Assembly: GCF_003144395.1 (NCBI RefSeq)
Contig: NZ_PENZ01000001.1
Coordinates: forward strand, 1-64,000
DNA length: 64,000 nucleotides
Origin: Proteus faecis
GTDB taxonomy: Bacteria > Pseudomonadota > Gammaproteobacteria > Enterobacterales > Enterobacteriaceae
Direction of reading: 5' to 3'
Below are positions 11,635-19,808 of this stretch, piece by piece. Every line of letters begins with the position of its first letter. Positions within the stretch are counted from its first letter, which is position 1. The position numbers and the translations under genes were made by a program. The notes beneath the pieces were generated by a model. That model saw only the letters and a list, made by a program, of their open reading frames with translations, made no database searches and was not told the origin of the DNA.

Positions 11635-12528
11635 ATGAGTAAAATTAATTTACTAATCATTAATGGAAAAAGCGCTAACGATAGTACATTGAGAAAAGCG
11701 GTTTACCAATTACGTGACGAAGGTTTTAATCTCCAAGTAAGAGTGACTTGGGAATCGAGTGATATACGACGTTTTGTACAAGAAGCCATCGATATGCAGG
11801 CCGAAACTGTAATTGCAGCCGGAGGGGATGGAACAATTAATAGCGTTGTATCTGAACTCATACATCTCTCCCCTTCGTCTTTACCAACACTTGGCGTTAT
11901 TCCATTAGGTACAGCAAATGATTTTGCCACCAGCGCACAAATCCCTCGCGATATGGAAAATGCACTTAATTTAGCCGTTAAAGGGCGAGCTGTACCCATT
12001 GATGTTATTAATGTGAATAAGACCCGCTATTTTATCAATATGGCATCAGGTGGCTTTGGAACAAAAATCACAACAGAAACCCCTGAAGCGTTAAAGTCAG
12101 CATTAGGTGGAGCCGCCTATTTTATTAATGGTCTTTTAAGTATTGACACCTTAAAAGCTGATCACTGCACGATAGAAGCGGAAAATTTCCACTGGGAAGG
12201 TGAATCACTCATTCTCGGTATTGGTAATGGTCGCCAAGCTGGAGGAGGACAACAACTCTGTCCCGACGCTTTAATTAACGACAATAAACTCAATATCACC
12301 ATTGTTGAAGCACACGAATTACTTCCTTCTCTTTTAAATAGCCTGTTTGATCGTAAAAAAAATGACAAGATTATCGAGCGTGAAAGTCGCTGGGTAAATA
12401 TTAGCGCTTCTCATGAAATGGTATTTAATTTAGATGGAGAACCCCTTTTAGGGAATAAATTTGAATTTATTGTGTTACCTGAAGCGATCCACTGCCGGTT
12501 ACCGCCTCAATGTGACTTGTTATCTTAA
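11635..12528 (+). CDS. yegS: YegS, lipid kinase of the diacylglycerol-kinase fold
   Basis: Probable phosphatidylglycerol kinase, 297 residues, about the E. coli length. It carries the nucleotide-binding GGDGTINSV motif (about residues 63-71), the following PLGTANDFA segment and the C-terminal ISASHEMVFNLDGEPL segment of the DAGK catalytic family. It starts after AAAGGG and ends 49 bases before fbaB, so the two may be cotranscribed. Confidence 0.92.
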   Translation: MSKINLLIINGKSANDSTLRKAVYQLRDEGFNLQVRVTWESSDIRRFVQEAIDMQAETVIAAGGDGTINSVVSELIHLSPSSLPTLGVIPLGTANDFATSAQIPRDMENALNLAVKGRAVPIDVINVNKTRYFINMASGGFGTKITTETPEALKSALGGAAYFINGLLSIDTLKADHCTIEAENFHWEGESLILGIGNGRQAGGGQQLCPDALINDNKLNITIVEAHELLPSLLNSLFDRKKNDKIIERESRWVNISASHEMVFNLDGEPLLGNKFEFIVLPEAIHCRLPPQCDLLS

Positions 12529-12577
12529 TGTAGATAAATGACAATCACTCTCATCTCATCATGAACTGGAGTATGTA

Positions 12578-13627
12578 ATGACTGATATAGTAAGTTTGTT
12601 AGGTGCTGATGCGAAATCATTATTGGAACATCGTTGCCAAACCATCCCGAGCGAAAATCTCTACCTGCCAGGTTCTGACTTTGTTGATCGCGTTATGATT
12701 GATAACAATCGCCCTAATAGCGTGTTACGTTCAATGCAAACCCTGTTTAATCATGGGCGTTTAGCGGGAACGGGTTATCTGTCCATTCTACCTGTTGACC
12801 AAGGGGTTGAGCACTCTGCTGCTGCCTCTTTTGCTGCAAACCCACTCTATTTTGATCCAAAAAATATTGTTGAGTTAGCTATTGAAGCGGGTTGTAACTG
12901 TGTTGCTTCTACTTATGGTGTTCTTGCTTCTGTTTCTCGTCGCTATGCACACAAAATCCCTTTTCTTGTGAAATTAAACCACAATGAAACCCTAAGCTAC
13001 CCCGCGCAATATGACCAAACACTGTACGCCAGTGTAGAACAAGCCTTTGAAATGGGTGCTGTTGCCGTGGGTGCAACCATTTACTTTGGTTCACAAGAAA
13101 GCCGTCGCCAAATTGAAGAAATTTCAATGGCCTTTGAGCGTGCTCATGAGTTGGGAATGGTCACAGTATTATGGGCTTATTTACGCAACCCAGCCTTTAA
13201 AAAAGATGGCGTAGATTACCATGCAAGTGCAGATTTAACCGGTCAAGCAAACCATTTAGCCGCAACAATTGGTGCTGATATTGTTAAACAAAAAATGGCT
13301 GAAAATAACGGTGGCTTTAAAGCGATTGGTTTTGGTCATACTGATGAGCGTGTTTACACCAAACTCACTACTGAAAACCCAATTGATTTAGTTCGTTACC
13401 AATTAGCAAACTGCTATATGGGTCGTGCGGGATTAATTAACTCTGGTGGCGCTTCAGGTAATAATGACCTTGAAGATGCTGTTCGTACCGCAGTGATTAA
13501 TAAACGTGCGGGTGGTATGGGCTTGATCTTAGGACGTAAAGCGTTCAAAAAATCAATGAAAGATGGCGTAGCTCTAATTAATGCAGTACAAGATGTTTAT
13601 CTAAACAAATCTGTCACTATTGCTTAA
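12578..13627 (+). CDS. fbaB: FbaB, class I fructose-bisphosphate aldolase
   Basis: Cleaves fructose-1,6-bisphosphate to dihydroxyacetone phosphate and glyceraldehyde-3-phosphate through a Schiff-base lysine (DhnA-type class I aldolase), mainly in gluconeogenic growth. 349 residues, close to E. coli FbaB. Strong family stretches are [27 protein letters not shown] and [17 protein letters not shown], which contains the lysine region. SD GGAG precedes the ATG. A bidirectional terminator separates it from thiD. Confidence 0.95.
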   Translation: MTDIVSLLGADAKSLLEHRCQTIPSENLYLPGSDFVDRVMIDNNRPNSVLRSMQTLFNHGRLAGTGYLSILPVDQGVEHSAAASFAANPLYFDPKNIVELAIEAGCNCVASTYGVLASVSRRYAHKIPFLVKLNHNETLSYPAQYDQTLYASVEQAFEMGAVAVGATIYFGSQESRRQIEEISMAFERAHELGMVTVLWAYLRNPAFKKDGVDYHASADLTGQANHLAATIGADIVKQKMAENNGGFKAIGFGHTDERVYTKLTTENPIDLVRYQLANCYMGRAGLINSGGASGNNDLEDAVRTAVINKRAGGMGLILGRKAFKKSMKDGVALINAVQDVYLNKSVTIA

Positions 13628-13648
13628 TTATCTGATTTTACAATCAGT

Positions 13649-13675
13649 TAAAGCCCCTTTTTAGGGGCTTTTTAG
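13649..13675. terminator. Bidirectional terminator between fbaB and thiD
   Basis: AAAGCCCC-TTTTT-GGGGCTTT-type hairpin flanked by A and T runs on opposite sides, so it can serve both convergent genes. Confidence 0.85.
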
Positions 13676-13677
13676 TA

Positions 13678-14475
13678 TTACCACCAACGATGAAAATGAT
13701 GCACAGGGCCGAAACCTTGTCCAACATCTAAACTATCTGCATGTTCTAATGCTTGCTGCAAATAGTTTTTTGCTTGTTCAACACAAATCTGCCAATTAGC
13801 AACTTGAGGACGAATAGCAGCTAAGGCGGCTGAAAGCGTACATCCTGTACCATGAGTATTTTTAGTATTAATGCGTTTAGAGGTAAATCGCCACTCACCA
13901 TCTTGAGTAAATAACCAATCAGGGCTTTCATTTTCAGTTAGATGCCCTCCTTTCATCAACACCGCTTTACATCCTTGTTTTAGCAATGCATAACCTTGTT
14001 GCTTCATCGCTATTTCATCTTGAGCGACATCACAACCTAACAGTGCTGCAGCTTCGGGTAAGTTAGGCGTGATCAAATCAACCAGAGGCAAAAGCTGATT
14101 AACCATTTTATTAACCGCATCAGGTTGTAATAGAGGATCACCACTTTTTGCAATCATCACGGTATCAAGAACAACAAAGGGGATCGCATATTGCTGAAGT
14201 TTGGTGCAAACCACATCAATAATCGAGGCATTAGAGAGCATGCCAATTTTGGCACTATCAATTCGAACATCAGACAAGACAGCATCTAATTGAGCGGCAA
14301 CAAAATCAGGGGATAAATCATAGACACTACGGACACCACAGGTATTTTGAGCAACAAGTGCCGTCATTACTGTTGTGCCATAGACACCCAGTGCTGAAAA
14401 TGTTTTCAGATCGGCCTGAATACCTGCACCACCACTAGGATCAGTGCCTGCGATAGACAATGCATTGAATCTCAC
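13678..14475 (-). CDS. thiD: ThiD, hydroxymethylpyrimidine/phosphomethylpyrimidine kinase
   Basis: Phosphorylates HMP and then HMP-phosphate to HMP-pyrophosphate in thiamine synthesis and salvage. 265 residues, with ribokinase-family motifs: AGTDPSGGAGIQADLKTF at the N-terminus, the LDTVMIAKSGDPLL segment, and the C-terminal anion hole/catalytic NTHGTGCTLSAALA. The C-terminus GPVHHFHRWW is characteristic. Start is GTG at 14475 with AGGAGG in front. It lies alone behind a TPP riboswitch, without thiM next to it in this window. Confidence 0.95.
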   Translation of the reverse strand: MRFNALSIAGTDPSGGAGIQADLKTFSALGVYGTTVMTALVAQNTCGVRSVYDLSPDFVAAQLDAVLSDVRIDSAKIGMLSNASIIDVVCTKLQQYAIPFVVLDTVMIAKSGDPLLQPDAVNKMVNQLLPLVDLITPNLPEAAALLGCDVAQDEIAMKQQGYALLKQGCKAVLMKGGHLTENESPDWLFTQDGEWRFTSKRINTKNTHGTGCTLSAALAAIRPQVANWQICVEQAKNYLQQALEHADSLDVGQGFGPVHHFHRWW

Positions 14476-14532
14476 TGATTAACTCCTCCTTTCACCAGTT
14501 ACAGAAAAGTCGGGCTCTGTTAATCAGCAGAG
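14476..14532 (-). promoter_or_regulatory. thiD expression platform: start-codon pairing element
   Basis: On the mRNA, CTGATTAAC (14519-14527) is an exact 9-nt complement of GTTAATCAG (14475-14483), which sits between the AGGAGG and the GTG start. The upstream copy also forms the loop of a CTCTG/CAGAG hairpin. Pairing would mask the start region, fitting translational control by the riboswitch. The mechanism is inference. Confidence 0.5.
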
Positions 14533-14537
14533 TTACC

Positions 14538-14610
14538 TTGACTTCCCTACGCTGGCATTATCCAGATCAGGTTATACGGGTTCATCTCAGCCATAAGGCG
14601 CCCCGAGCCA
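14538..14610 (-). promoter_or_regulatory. TPP riboswitch (THI element)
   Basis: The transcript carries the invariant THI-box blocks CTGAGAT, ACCCGT, AACCTGATCTGGATAATG and CCAGCGTAGGGAA in order, preceded by CTCGGGGCGCC, with a very short P3 arm. It lies 63 bases upstream of thiD on the same strand. Thiamine pyrophosphate binding is expected to reduce thiD expression. Confidence 0.95.
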
Positions 14611-14640
14611 AAGCCTGTAAATTCAGGCGATAAGGAGTAT

Positions 14641-15389
14641 CGCATGCTCAAGATAAAGATGCTAGTTTGATAGCTAATATCGATTTATAAATTCTCTCTT
14701 GTTGAGATTTGTTATTCAGTAAGATAAATCAGTTATAGTTGTATATAATAAATAGTAAGCCGAGGGCCTCTATTGCACGACATATCGATTTAAGAAAGGG
14801 TAAATAACAATTTTTTAATTTGCACTCTCTAACCATAGGATTATCTGTATAAAAAACAGTCCAAACGCCAGTTGTCAACGCTTAAACTTAAACGCTTTAT
14901 AAACTAACCTCTGTTTTTTTCTTTTTTTTATTTAACTCTTTTTATTTGTTACTCTATTATTCAGCCAGAAATTAATCTTTTTTTCTAAACTGATGTTATT
15001 AATATTAAATTTATCTCAATATTTTAATTAAGTCATAATAATAAATATTTGTTAGGTTTTTTCTATTGAAAGTAACTAAGCCTATATTAAGTCTTGCAAA
15101 CCTTATTTATTAGCTATTTATTTTTTAAATCTAATAAAATTTAATTTTCGTTAGAAACGATATATTATCATAAAAAAATAACATCATTTAATATCAGACA
15201 AAATGACGTTCATAAGTACAATAAGTCTATCGTTTTATTCTTAACCAACTCTAACCCTTTAAGATTTTATTTAAGATGTAAAGTTTCAGATACCTCTTAT
15301 CTTAAATACTTGTCGATTAAATAACACTATTAGTAATGTTTATTTGTCATCACCAGAATCACTGTTTATGTCGTACTCGGAGTTACATT
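14641..15389. other. Long AT-rich intergenic region upstream of pagP
   Basis: No credible coding sequence. It holds three TAAAC units at 14883, 14889 and 14900; the latter two are 11 bp apart, the periodicity of a PhoP box read on the minus strand (GTTTA-N6-GTTTA). A TTGACA-like hexamer lies at 14873-14878 on the minus strand. The rest is A/T-rich with no clear terminator or RNA. Confidence 0.4.
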
Positions 15390-16025
15390 ATGTCATCGTC
15401 CTATTTTCACCCTAGCGTATTAGCTACAACGCTGTTTTCACTTGCGTTAACAACTTCCGCTTTCGCTTCTGAAAATAATGCAAATAGCCATCAGACTATT
15501 ATGACAGAAAACCAACAAGTCGCCAGCAACCCTCCTCAATCTAATAATGACGAGAATTACTGGGAAAAATTCAAACGTAATGTTAATCAAACTTGGGATA
15601 ACGACCAATATAATTACTATTTACCTGTATGGACTTGGCATAACCGTTTTACTTACGATAAAGAAAAAACTGATCGTTATAACGAAACACCTTGGGGTTT
15701 TGGTATGGGAAAATATCGTTATGACAATGATGGTGATTGGCACTCTCTTTATGCGATGGCATTTATGGACTCAAATAACCGTGTACAACCTATTATGGGC
15801 TATGGTTTTGAGAAAATGTGGTATCCCAGTGATAAAAATGGGTTTCGTATGGGAGCCGGCTTTACACTAAGCATTACAGCGCGCCATGAATATAACTATA
15901 TTCCTATGCCACTTCCTTTACCGCTAGTTTCTATCGGTTATGGGCATCTTTCACTACAAGCGACTTATGTACCAGGAACTTATAACAATGGTAACGTGTT
16001 ATTTGCTTGGTTACGTTGGCAGTAA
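15390..16025 (+). CDS. pagP: PagP, lipid A palmitoyltransferase
   Basis: Outer-membrane beta-barrel enzyme that transfers palmitate from phospholipids to lipid A, raising resistance to cationic peptides. From the ATG at 15390 (GGAG seven bases upstream) it is 211 residues, with a signal peptide (about 1-26, ending AFA). The mature domain has PagP marks: the amphipathic ENYWEKFKRNVNQTW helix, the histidine of LPVWTWHNRFTYD, the Asp-Ser pair in AMAFMDSNNR, and the terminal LFAWLRWQ strand. An upstream in-frame ATG at 15336 lacks a ribosome site. In related bacteria pagP is PhoP-activated. Confidence 0.92.
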   Translation: MSSSYFHPSVLATTLFSLALTTSAFASENNANSHQTIMTENQQVASNPPQSNNDENYWEKFKRNVNQTWDNDQYNYYLPVWTWHNRFTYDKEKTDRYNETPWGFGMGKYRYDNDGDWHSLYAMAFMDSNNRVQPIMGYGFEKMWYPSDKNGFRMGAGFTLSITARHEYNYIPMPLPLPLVSIGYGHLSLQATYVPGTYNNGNVLFAWLRWQ

Positions 16026-16075
16026 CTCCTTTATTTTTGCCACTCAGAATAAATACAAACAATAAAAATAGAACA

Positions 16076-16107
16076 TAAAAAAACGCATCTCAGTGATGCG
16101 TTTTTTG
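16076..16107. terminator. Bidirectional terminator between pagP and the permease gene
   Basis: Hairpin ACGCATC-TCAGT-GATGCGT flanked by A and T tracts on both sides. Confidence 0.85.
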
Positions 16108-16139
16108 GTTCAACCGTGTGTTAACCAATCAGTAATAGC

Positions 16140-17522
16140 TTAAATATCTTGGCTTGCTTGAGCACTGTTCGGTGTTTTCTTCATACGGGATATTTTAAAA
16201 CCAACCCATAAGAACGCGATCCAGAATGGCATTAAAATTACCGAAATATTCACTTGTGGCATAAATAAGATAATCACTAAAATCATGCATAAGAAAGCAA
16301 GGCAAATGTAGTTACCATAAGGATACCAAAGAGCTTTAAAGAAAGGCTCTACACCCTCTTTCGTTTTTGCAGCTCTAAATTTTAAATTCGCCAAACAGAT
16401 CATAATCCAGTTAAGTACTAATGTGGTTACAACCAAGGCCATTAATAGTTCTAACGCTTGATCAGGTAATAAGTAATTAACTAAAATACCTAATGAGGTC
16501 GCAATAGCAGACAATAGTAACGACACTACTGGTACACCACGTTTATTAATACGAGAAAGTGCATGTGGCGCATTTCCTTGTTTTGCCAAACCATAAAGCA
16601 TACGACTATTAGAATAAACGCCACTGTTATAAACTGACAGAGCAGCAGTTAATACCACAGCATTTAAAATATTTGCGATTAAGAAATTATCCAAATTATG
16701 GAAAATCAGGACGAATGGGCTTTCACCTTTCACAACTTGCGTCCAAGGATAGAGTGAAAGTAACACTAACAATGAGCCGATATAGAAAATTAAAATACGA
16801 TAAACAACTTGGTTAGTTGCTTTTGGGATACTGACTTTTGGATTTTCAGCTTCAGCCGCGGTGATCCCCACCAGTTCAAGTCCCCCAAAAGAGAACATCA
16901 CAATGGCTAATGCAGACATAAAGCCCGTAAAACCATGGGGGAAAAAACCTAGCTCCCATAAATTGCTAACCGAAGCTTGAGGGCCACCATTACCACTTGC
17001 CAGTAAGTAGCTCCCAAATAAAATCATACCAACGATCGCCAACACTTTAATAATGGCAAACCAGAATTCTGTTTCACCATACATTTTAACGTTAATCAAA
17101 TTGATTAAGTTAATTGCCACGAAAAAGATAGCAACGGAAACCCAAACTGGAATATCAGGTAACCAGTAGTTAATGTATTTACCTGCAGCGGTTAATTCTG
17201 CCATACCGACAAGAATAAACATCACCCAATAGTTCCAGCCTGATAAAAAGCCAGCAAATGGGCTCCAATATTTATTAGCAAAGTGACTAAACGAACCCGC
17301 AACTGGCTCTTCGGCAACCATTTCGCCTAATTGGCGCATGATCATAAACGCAATAAAACCACCAATAGCATATCCTAATATTACTGATGGGCCTGTCATA
17401 TTAATAGTTTGCGCTATACCAAGAAACAGACCAGCGCCGACAGCACCACCCAGCGCAATTAGCTGGATATGTCGATTTTTCAGACCGCGCTTAAGTTCTG
17501 TCTGTTGCGACTCTCTCGCCAT
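16140..17522 (-). CDS. pheP: Aromatic amino-acid permease, PheP/AroP type
   Basis: Inner-membrane APC-superfamily importer of 460 residues with about 12 transmembrane helices. The N-terminus LKRGLKNRHIQLIALGGAVGAGLF is the family signature. Segments such as SGWNYWVMFILVGMAELTAA, YGETEFWFAIIKVLAI and YNSGVYSNSRMLYGL match E. coli PheP slightly better than AroP as I recall them, so phenylalanine (or general aromatic) uptake is most likely. Transcribed alone, convergent with pagP. The exact substrate is an inference. Confidence 0.85.
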   Translation of the reverse strand: MARESQQTELKRGLKNRHIQLIALGGAVGAGLFLGIAQTINMTGPSVILGYAIGGFIAFMIMRQLGEMVAEEPVAGSFSHFANKYWSPFAGFLSGWNYWVMFILVGMAELTAAGKYINYWLPDIPVWVSVAIFFVAINLINLINVKMYGETEFWFAIIKVLAIVGMILFGSYLLASGNGGPQASVSNLWELGFFPHGFTGFMSALAIVMFSFGGLELVGITAAEAENPKVSIPKATNQVVYRILIFYIGSLLVLLSLYPWTQVVKGESPFVLIFHNLDNFLIANILNAVVLTAALSVYNSGVYSNSRMLYGLAKQGNAPHALSRINKRGVPVVSLLLSAIATSLGILVNYLLPDQALELLMALVVTTLVLNWIMICLANLKFRAAKTKEGVEPFFKALWYPYGNYICLAFLCMILVIILFMPQVNISVILMPFWIAFLWVGFKISRMKKTPNSAQASQDI

Positions 17523-17671
17523 ACATCCTCTTCTCTTTATTATTTTATCAACTTAACATGTAAACTAATGTTTACGATTTTATTCATTTCGAGCCACCAT
17601 TAAAACACTATTCTGACTTGAATAACAAATACATTTTATGCTAGGCGAAAAATAATAAGAAAAGCTATCTT

Positions 17672-17827
17672 TTAGTGATGTTTCGAGGGGAATAATGTGG
17701 TAAAGCGACAAAGACCTTGTTGGAAATCCTCTCCTCGATCGCAAAAATTATCTAAAGCCACCAGATAAAGGCCAAAGGTAATGGCCAATGCAATAATTAA
17801 GCTAATAATTATTTTCTTTGCGTTCAA
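17672..17827 (-). CDS. mgrB: MgrB-like small membrane regulator of PhoQ
   Basis: 51-residue membrane micro-protein if started at the TTG at 17827, which has AAAGGA seven bases upstream. Longer starts (ATG 17848, GTG 17869) lack a ribosome site. It has one transmembrane helix (about 6-25) and then the periplasmic motif C-D-x4-F-x2-G-x-C, with both cysteines, Asp, Phe and Gly at the same spacing as E. coli MgrB, and the first Cys at residue 29 (28 in E. coli). MgrB binds and inhibits PhoQ; loss causes polymyxin resistance in Klebsiella. Overall identity is low, so the call rests on the motif, topology and size. Confidence 0.8.
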   Translation of the reverse strand: MNAKKIIISLIIALAITFGLYLVALDNFCDRGEDFQQGLCRFTTLFPSKHH

Positions 17828-18185
17828 TTTAAAATCCTTTAAATACATTTTGTTAGTATGACTTACCACATTACAAGTATTCGCTTAAATACGATAACAA
17901 GAAAAGGAGTTGTTGTTATAAAATTCGCAATCAATTATCTCTATAAGTAAATTTAGCATAACTTTCATTATGAAAGGTAAACGCTTCCTCGACAGACTTC
18001 AGATAATGTGCATTATTTCGCTCTAAACTGTATGTAAAATGACCTTATATTAGTAAGTACACATTTTGCCAACGATTAGAGATAGCTATCCATTAATATG
18101 GATTTCTCTGTCTGCCATTTTTTGTATAAGATTAGGGAGTTAATTTTGATTTTTACCTTAACTTCATTGATAGAATGGAACTGTA
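17828..18185. promoter_or_regulatory. Divergent mgrB / AraC-regulator control region
   Basis: 358 bp shared by two divergent genes. At 18024-18039 is TAAAC-N6-TAAAA, which read on the minus strand is TTTTA-N6-GTTTA with 11-bp periodicity, a 9/10 match to the PhoP direct repeat. It lies about 200 bases upstream of mgrB. No other clear operator was found. Confidence 0.35.
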
Positions 18186-18572
18186 ATGCCACAAGATAAT
18201 CATCTCGCATTAGTTTGCGCGCTAAGTAAATGGATTGAGGAGCATTTAGGCCGTGTTATCCATCTTGAAGAGTTGGCGGCTTATTCTGGGTATTCTCTTT
18301 GGCACATGCAGAAAATCTTTAAAGAAGTCACAGGCACCTCTTTAGGAAAGTATATCCGTCAGCGTAGATTAGCTGGTGCTATTCATTTATTACGTACCAG
18401 TGAACGCTCTATCTTCGATATCGCCCTTGATTTCGGCTTTGGTTCACAATCTCACTTTACTTATATGTTCCGTAAAGAGTATGGCATCACGCCTTTCGAC
18501 TTTCGGCAAAATCAAGAGATCGTTTTAGAAACCAAACAGCCGTTACATTTACAATCACCTTGTTGTGATTAA
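18186..18572 (+). CDS. AraC-family regulator, MarA/SoxS/PqrA type
   Basis: Single-domain AraC-type transcription factor of 128 residues, formed of two helix-turn-helix units: LEELAAYSGYSLWHMQKIFKE and IFDIALDFGFGSQSHFTYMF, ending in the family signature FRKEYGITPFDFR. There is no effector domain, so activity is likely set by its level, as for MarA, SoxS, RamA and Proteus PqrA, which activate efflux and antioxidant genes. I cannot separate these orthologues by eye; PqrA is the best guess given the host. Confidence 0.85.
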   Translation: MPQDNHLALVCALSKWIEEHLGRVIHLEELAAYSGYSLWHMQKIFKEVTGTSLGKYIRQRRLAGAIHLLRTSERSIFDIALDFGFGSQSHFTYMFRKEYGITPFDFRQNQEIVLETKQPLHLQSPCCD

Positions 18573-18699
18573 CCCTTCTATTTATGTGACATTATACAGA
18601 TAGCCTTTAATGTCACATAAATAATACTCAAGCTATGTGATGATAGACCGCTTCGTCCTTCCTTTATCATGATTGCTTTTATTTAATATGGGGATGCTA

Positions 18700-19506
18700 A
18701 TGAGTATTAAGCTTATCGCTATTGATTTAGATGGAACCTTACTTAACAAACAACACGAAATTACGCCAGAAGTAAAACAAGCCGTTCAGAGAGCAAAAGA
18801 AGCGGGAGTTAAGATTGTATTGGCTTCGGGACGCGCTTTTAATGGCATCTATCCCTATTTAAAAACACTCGGTCTTGATACATCTAACTGTTACTGCATC
18901 AGCAATAATGGCAGCCAAATCCATCAAGCAGATAATGGTGAAGTAATTATTCAAGATCTACTCAATTTTGAAGATTACCTCTATTTTGAAAACCTCGCTC
19001 GCGAGATTGGTGTCCATTTTCACGTTATCAGTGATAATAAGATTTATACCACAAATAGTCATATTAGCCATTTCACCTGCCAAGAAGCCTTTCTATCTTG
19101 GACTCCGCTTTATTATCGTCCACTGAATGAAATGCAGACTGATATGCATTTTAGTAAGTTTATGATTGTTGATGCGCCAGCCGTTTTGGATAATGCGATT
19201 CAATATCTTCCTGCTAATATTTATGAACAATACAGTATATTACGCAGTGCACCTTATTTTATTGAAGTGTTGAACACCAATGTCAATAAAGGGAGTGCGG
19301 TTCAAAAAGTCGCTGAACATTTAAAGATCACACCAGAAAAAATTATGTGTATTGGTGACCAAGGTAATGATTTGGCAATGCTGAAATATGCCGGCTTAGG
19401 TGTTGCAATGGGAAATGCCCCTGAAGAAGTGAAAAAAGTCGCCAAATTCGTCACACTTTCTAATGAAGAACACGGTGTTGCAGTCGCTATCAATAAATTT
19501 ATTTAA
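18700..19506 (+). CDS. yidA: YidA-like HAD-IIB sugar phosphatase
   Basis: Cof-type HAD phosphatase, 268 residues from the ATG at 18700 (GGGGA just upstream; an earlier in-frame start at 18673 has no SD). HAD motif I is IAIDLDGTLL, motif II VLASGR, motif III includes VNKG, and motif IV is IGDQGNDLAML. Closest to E. coli YidA, which dephosphorylates erythrose-4-phosphate, mannose-1-phosphate and other sugar phosphates in vitro. Monocistronic. Confidence 0.88.
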   Translation: MSIKLIAIDLDGTLLNKQHEITPEVKQAVQRAKEAGVKIVLASGRAFNGIYPYLKTLGLDTSNCYCISNNGSQIHQADNGEVIIQDLLNFEDYLYFENLAREIGVHFHVISDNKIYTTNSHISHFTCQEAFLSWTPLYYRPLNEMQTDMHFSKFMIVDAPAVLDNAIQYLPANIYEQYSILRSAPYFIEVLNTNVNKGSAVQKVAEHLKITPEKIMCIGDQGNDLAMLKYAGLGVAMGNAPEEVKKVAKFVTLSNEEHGVAVAINKFI

Positions 19507-19558
19507 ACACGATCTTTTTTGTGTTTTATCGCGAATGTCTACAAAATTATATAGCTAT

Positions 19559-19582
19559 TGTGATCCTTAGCAGAGGATCACA
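19559..19582 (+). terminator. Possible terminator after yidA
   Basis: A perfect 9-bp inverted repeat TGTGATCCT/AGGATCACA, but only a weak T-rich stretch follows. The rest of the 302-bp gap before brnQ shows nothing else. Confidence 0.45.
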
Positions 19583-19808
19583 CTGCTTTTCAACCAAAAA
19601 CATAGCCTTTTATTATTCTATAATTGCTGTTAAATGAGCGTTAAATCTGCCTTTCTTCTTACATATCCTTCAGAATTTGTTACTATCAATTCACTTTTCG
19701 TTATTCAAACTGCATTTTCACAACATATTAAGCTGTTAATTAGGCTAGATGTAGAATAACAAATATAAATCATTTATATATTTTCTTCACAGACAGGTAG
19801 TTTAAGTT

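Noticed and set aside
15336..15389. Longer pagP start at 15336
   Set aside because: Adds a cysteine/histidine-rich leader ahead of a good signal peptide; the 15390 ATG has GGAG at ideal spacing.
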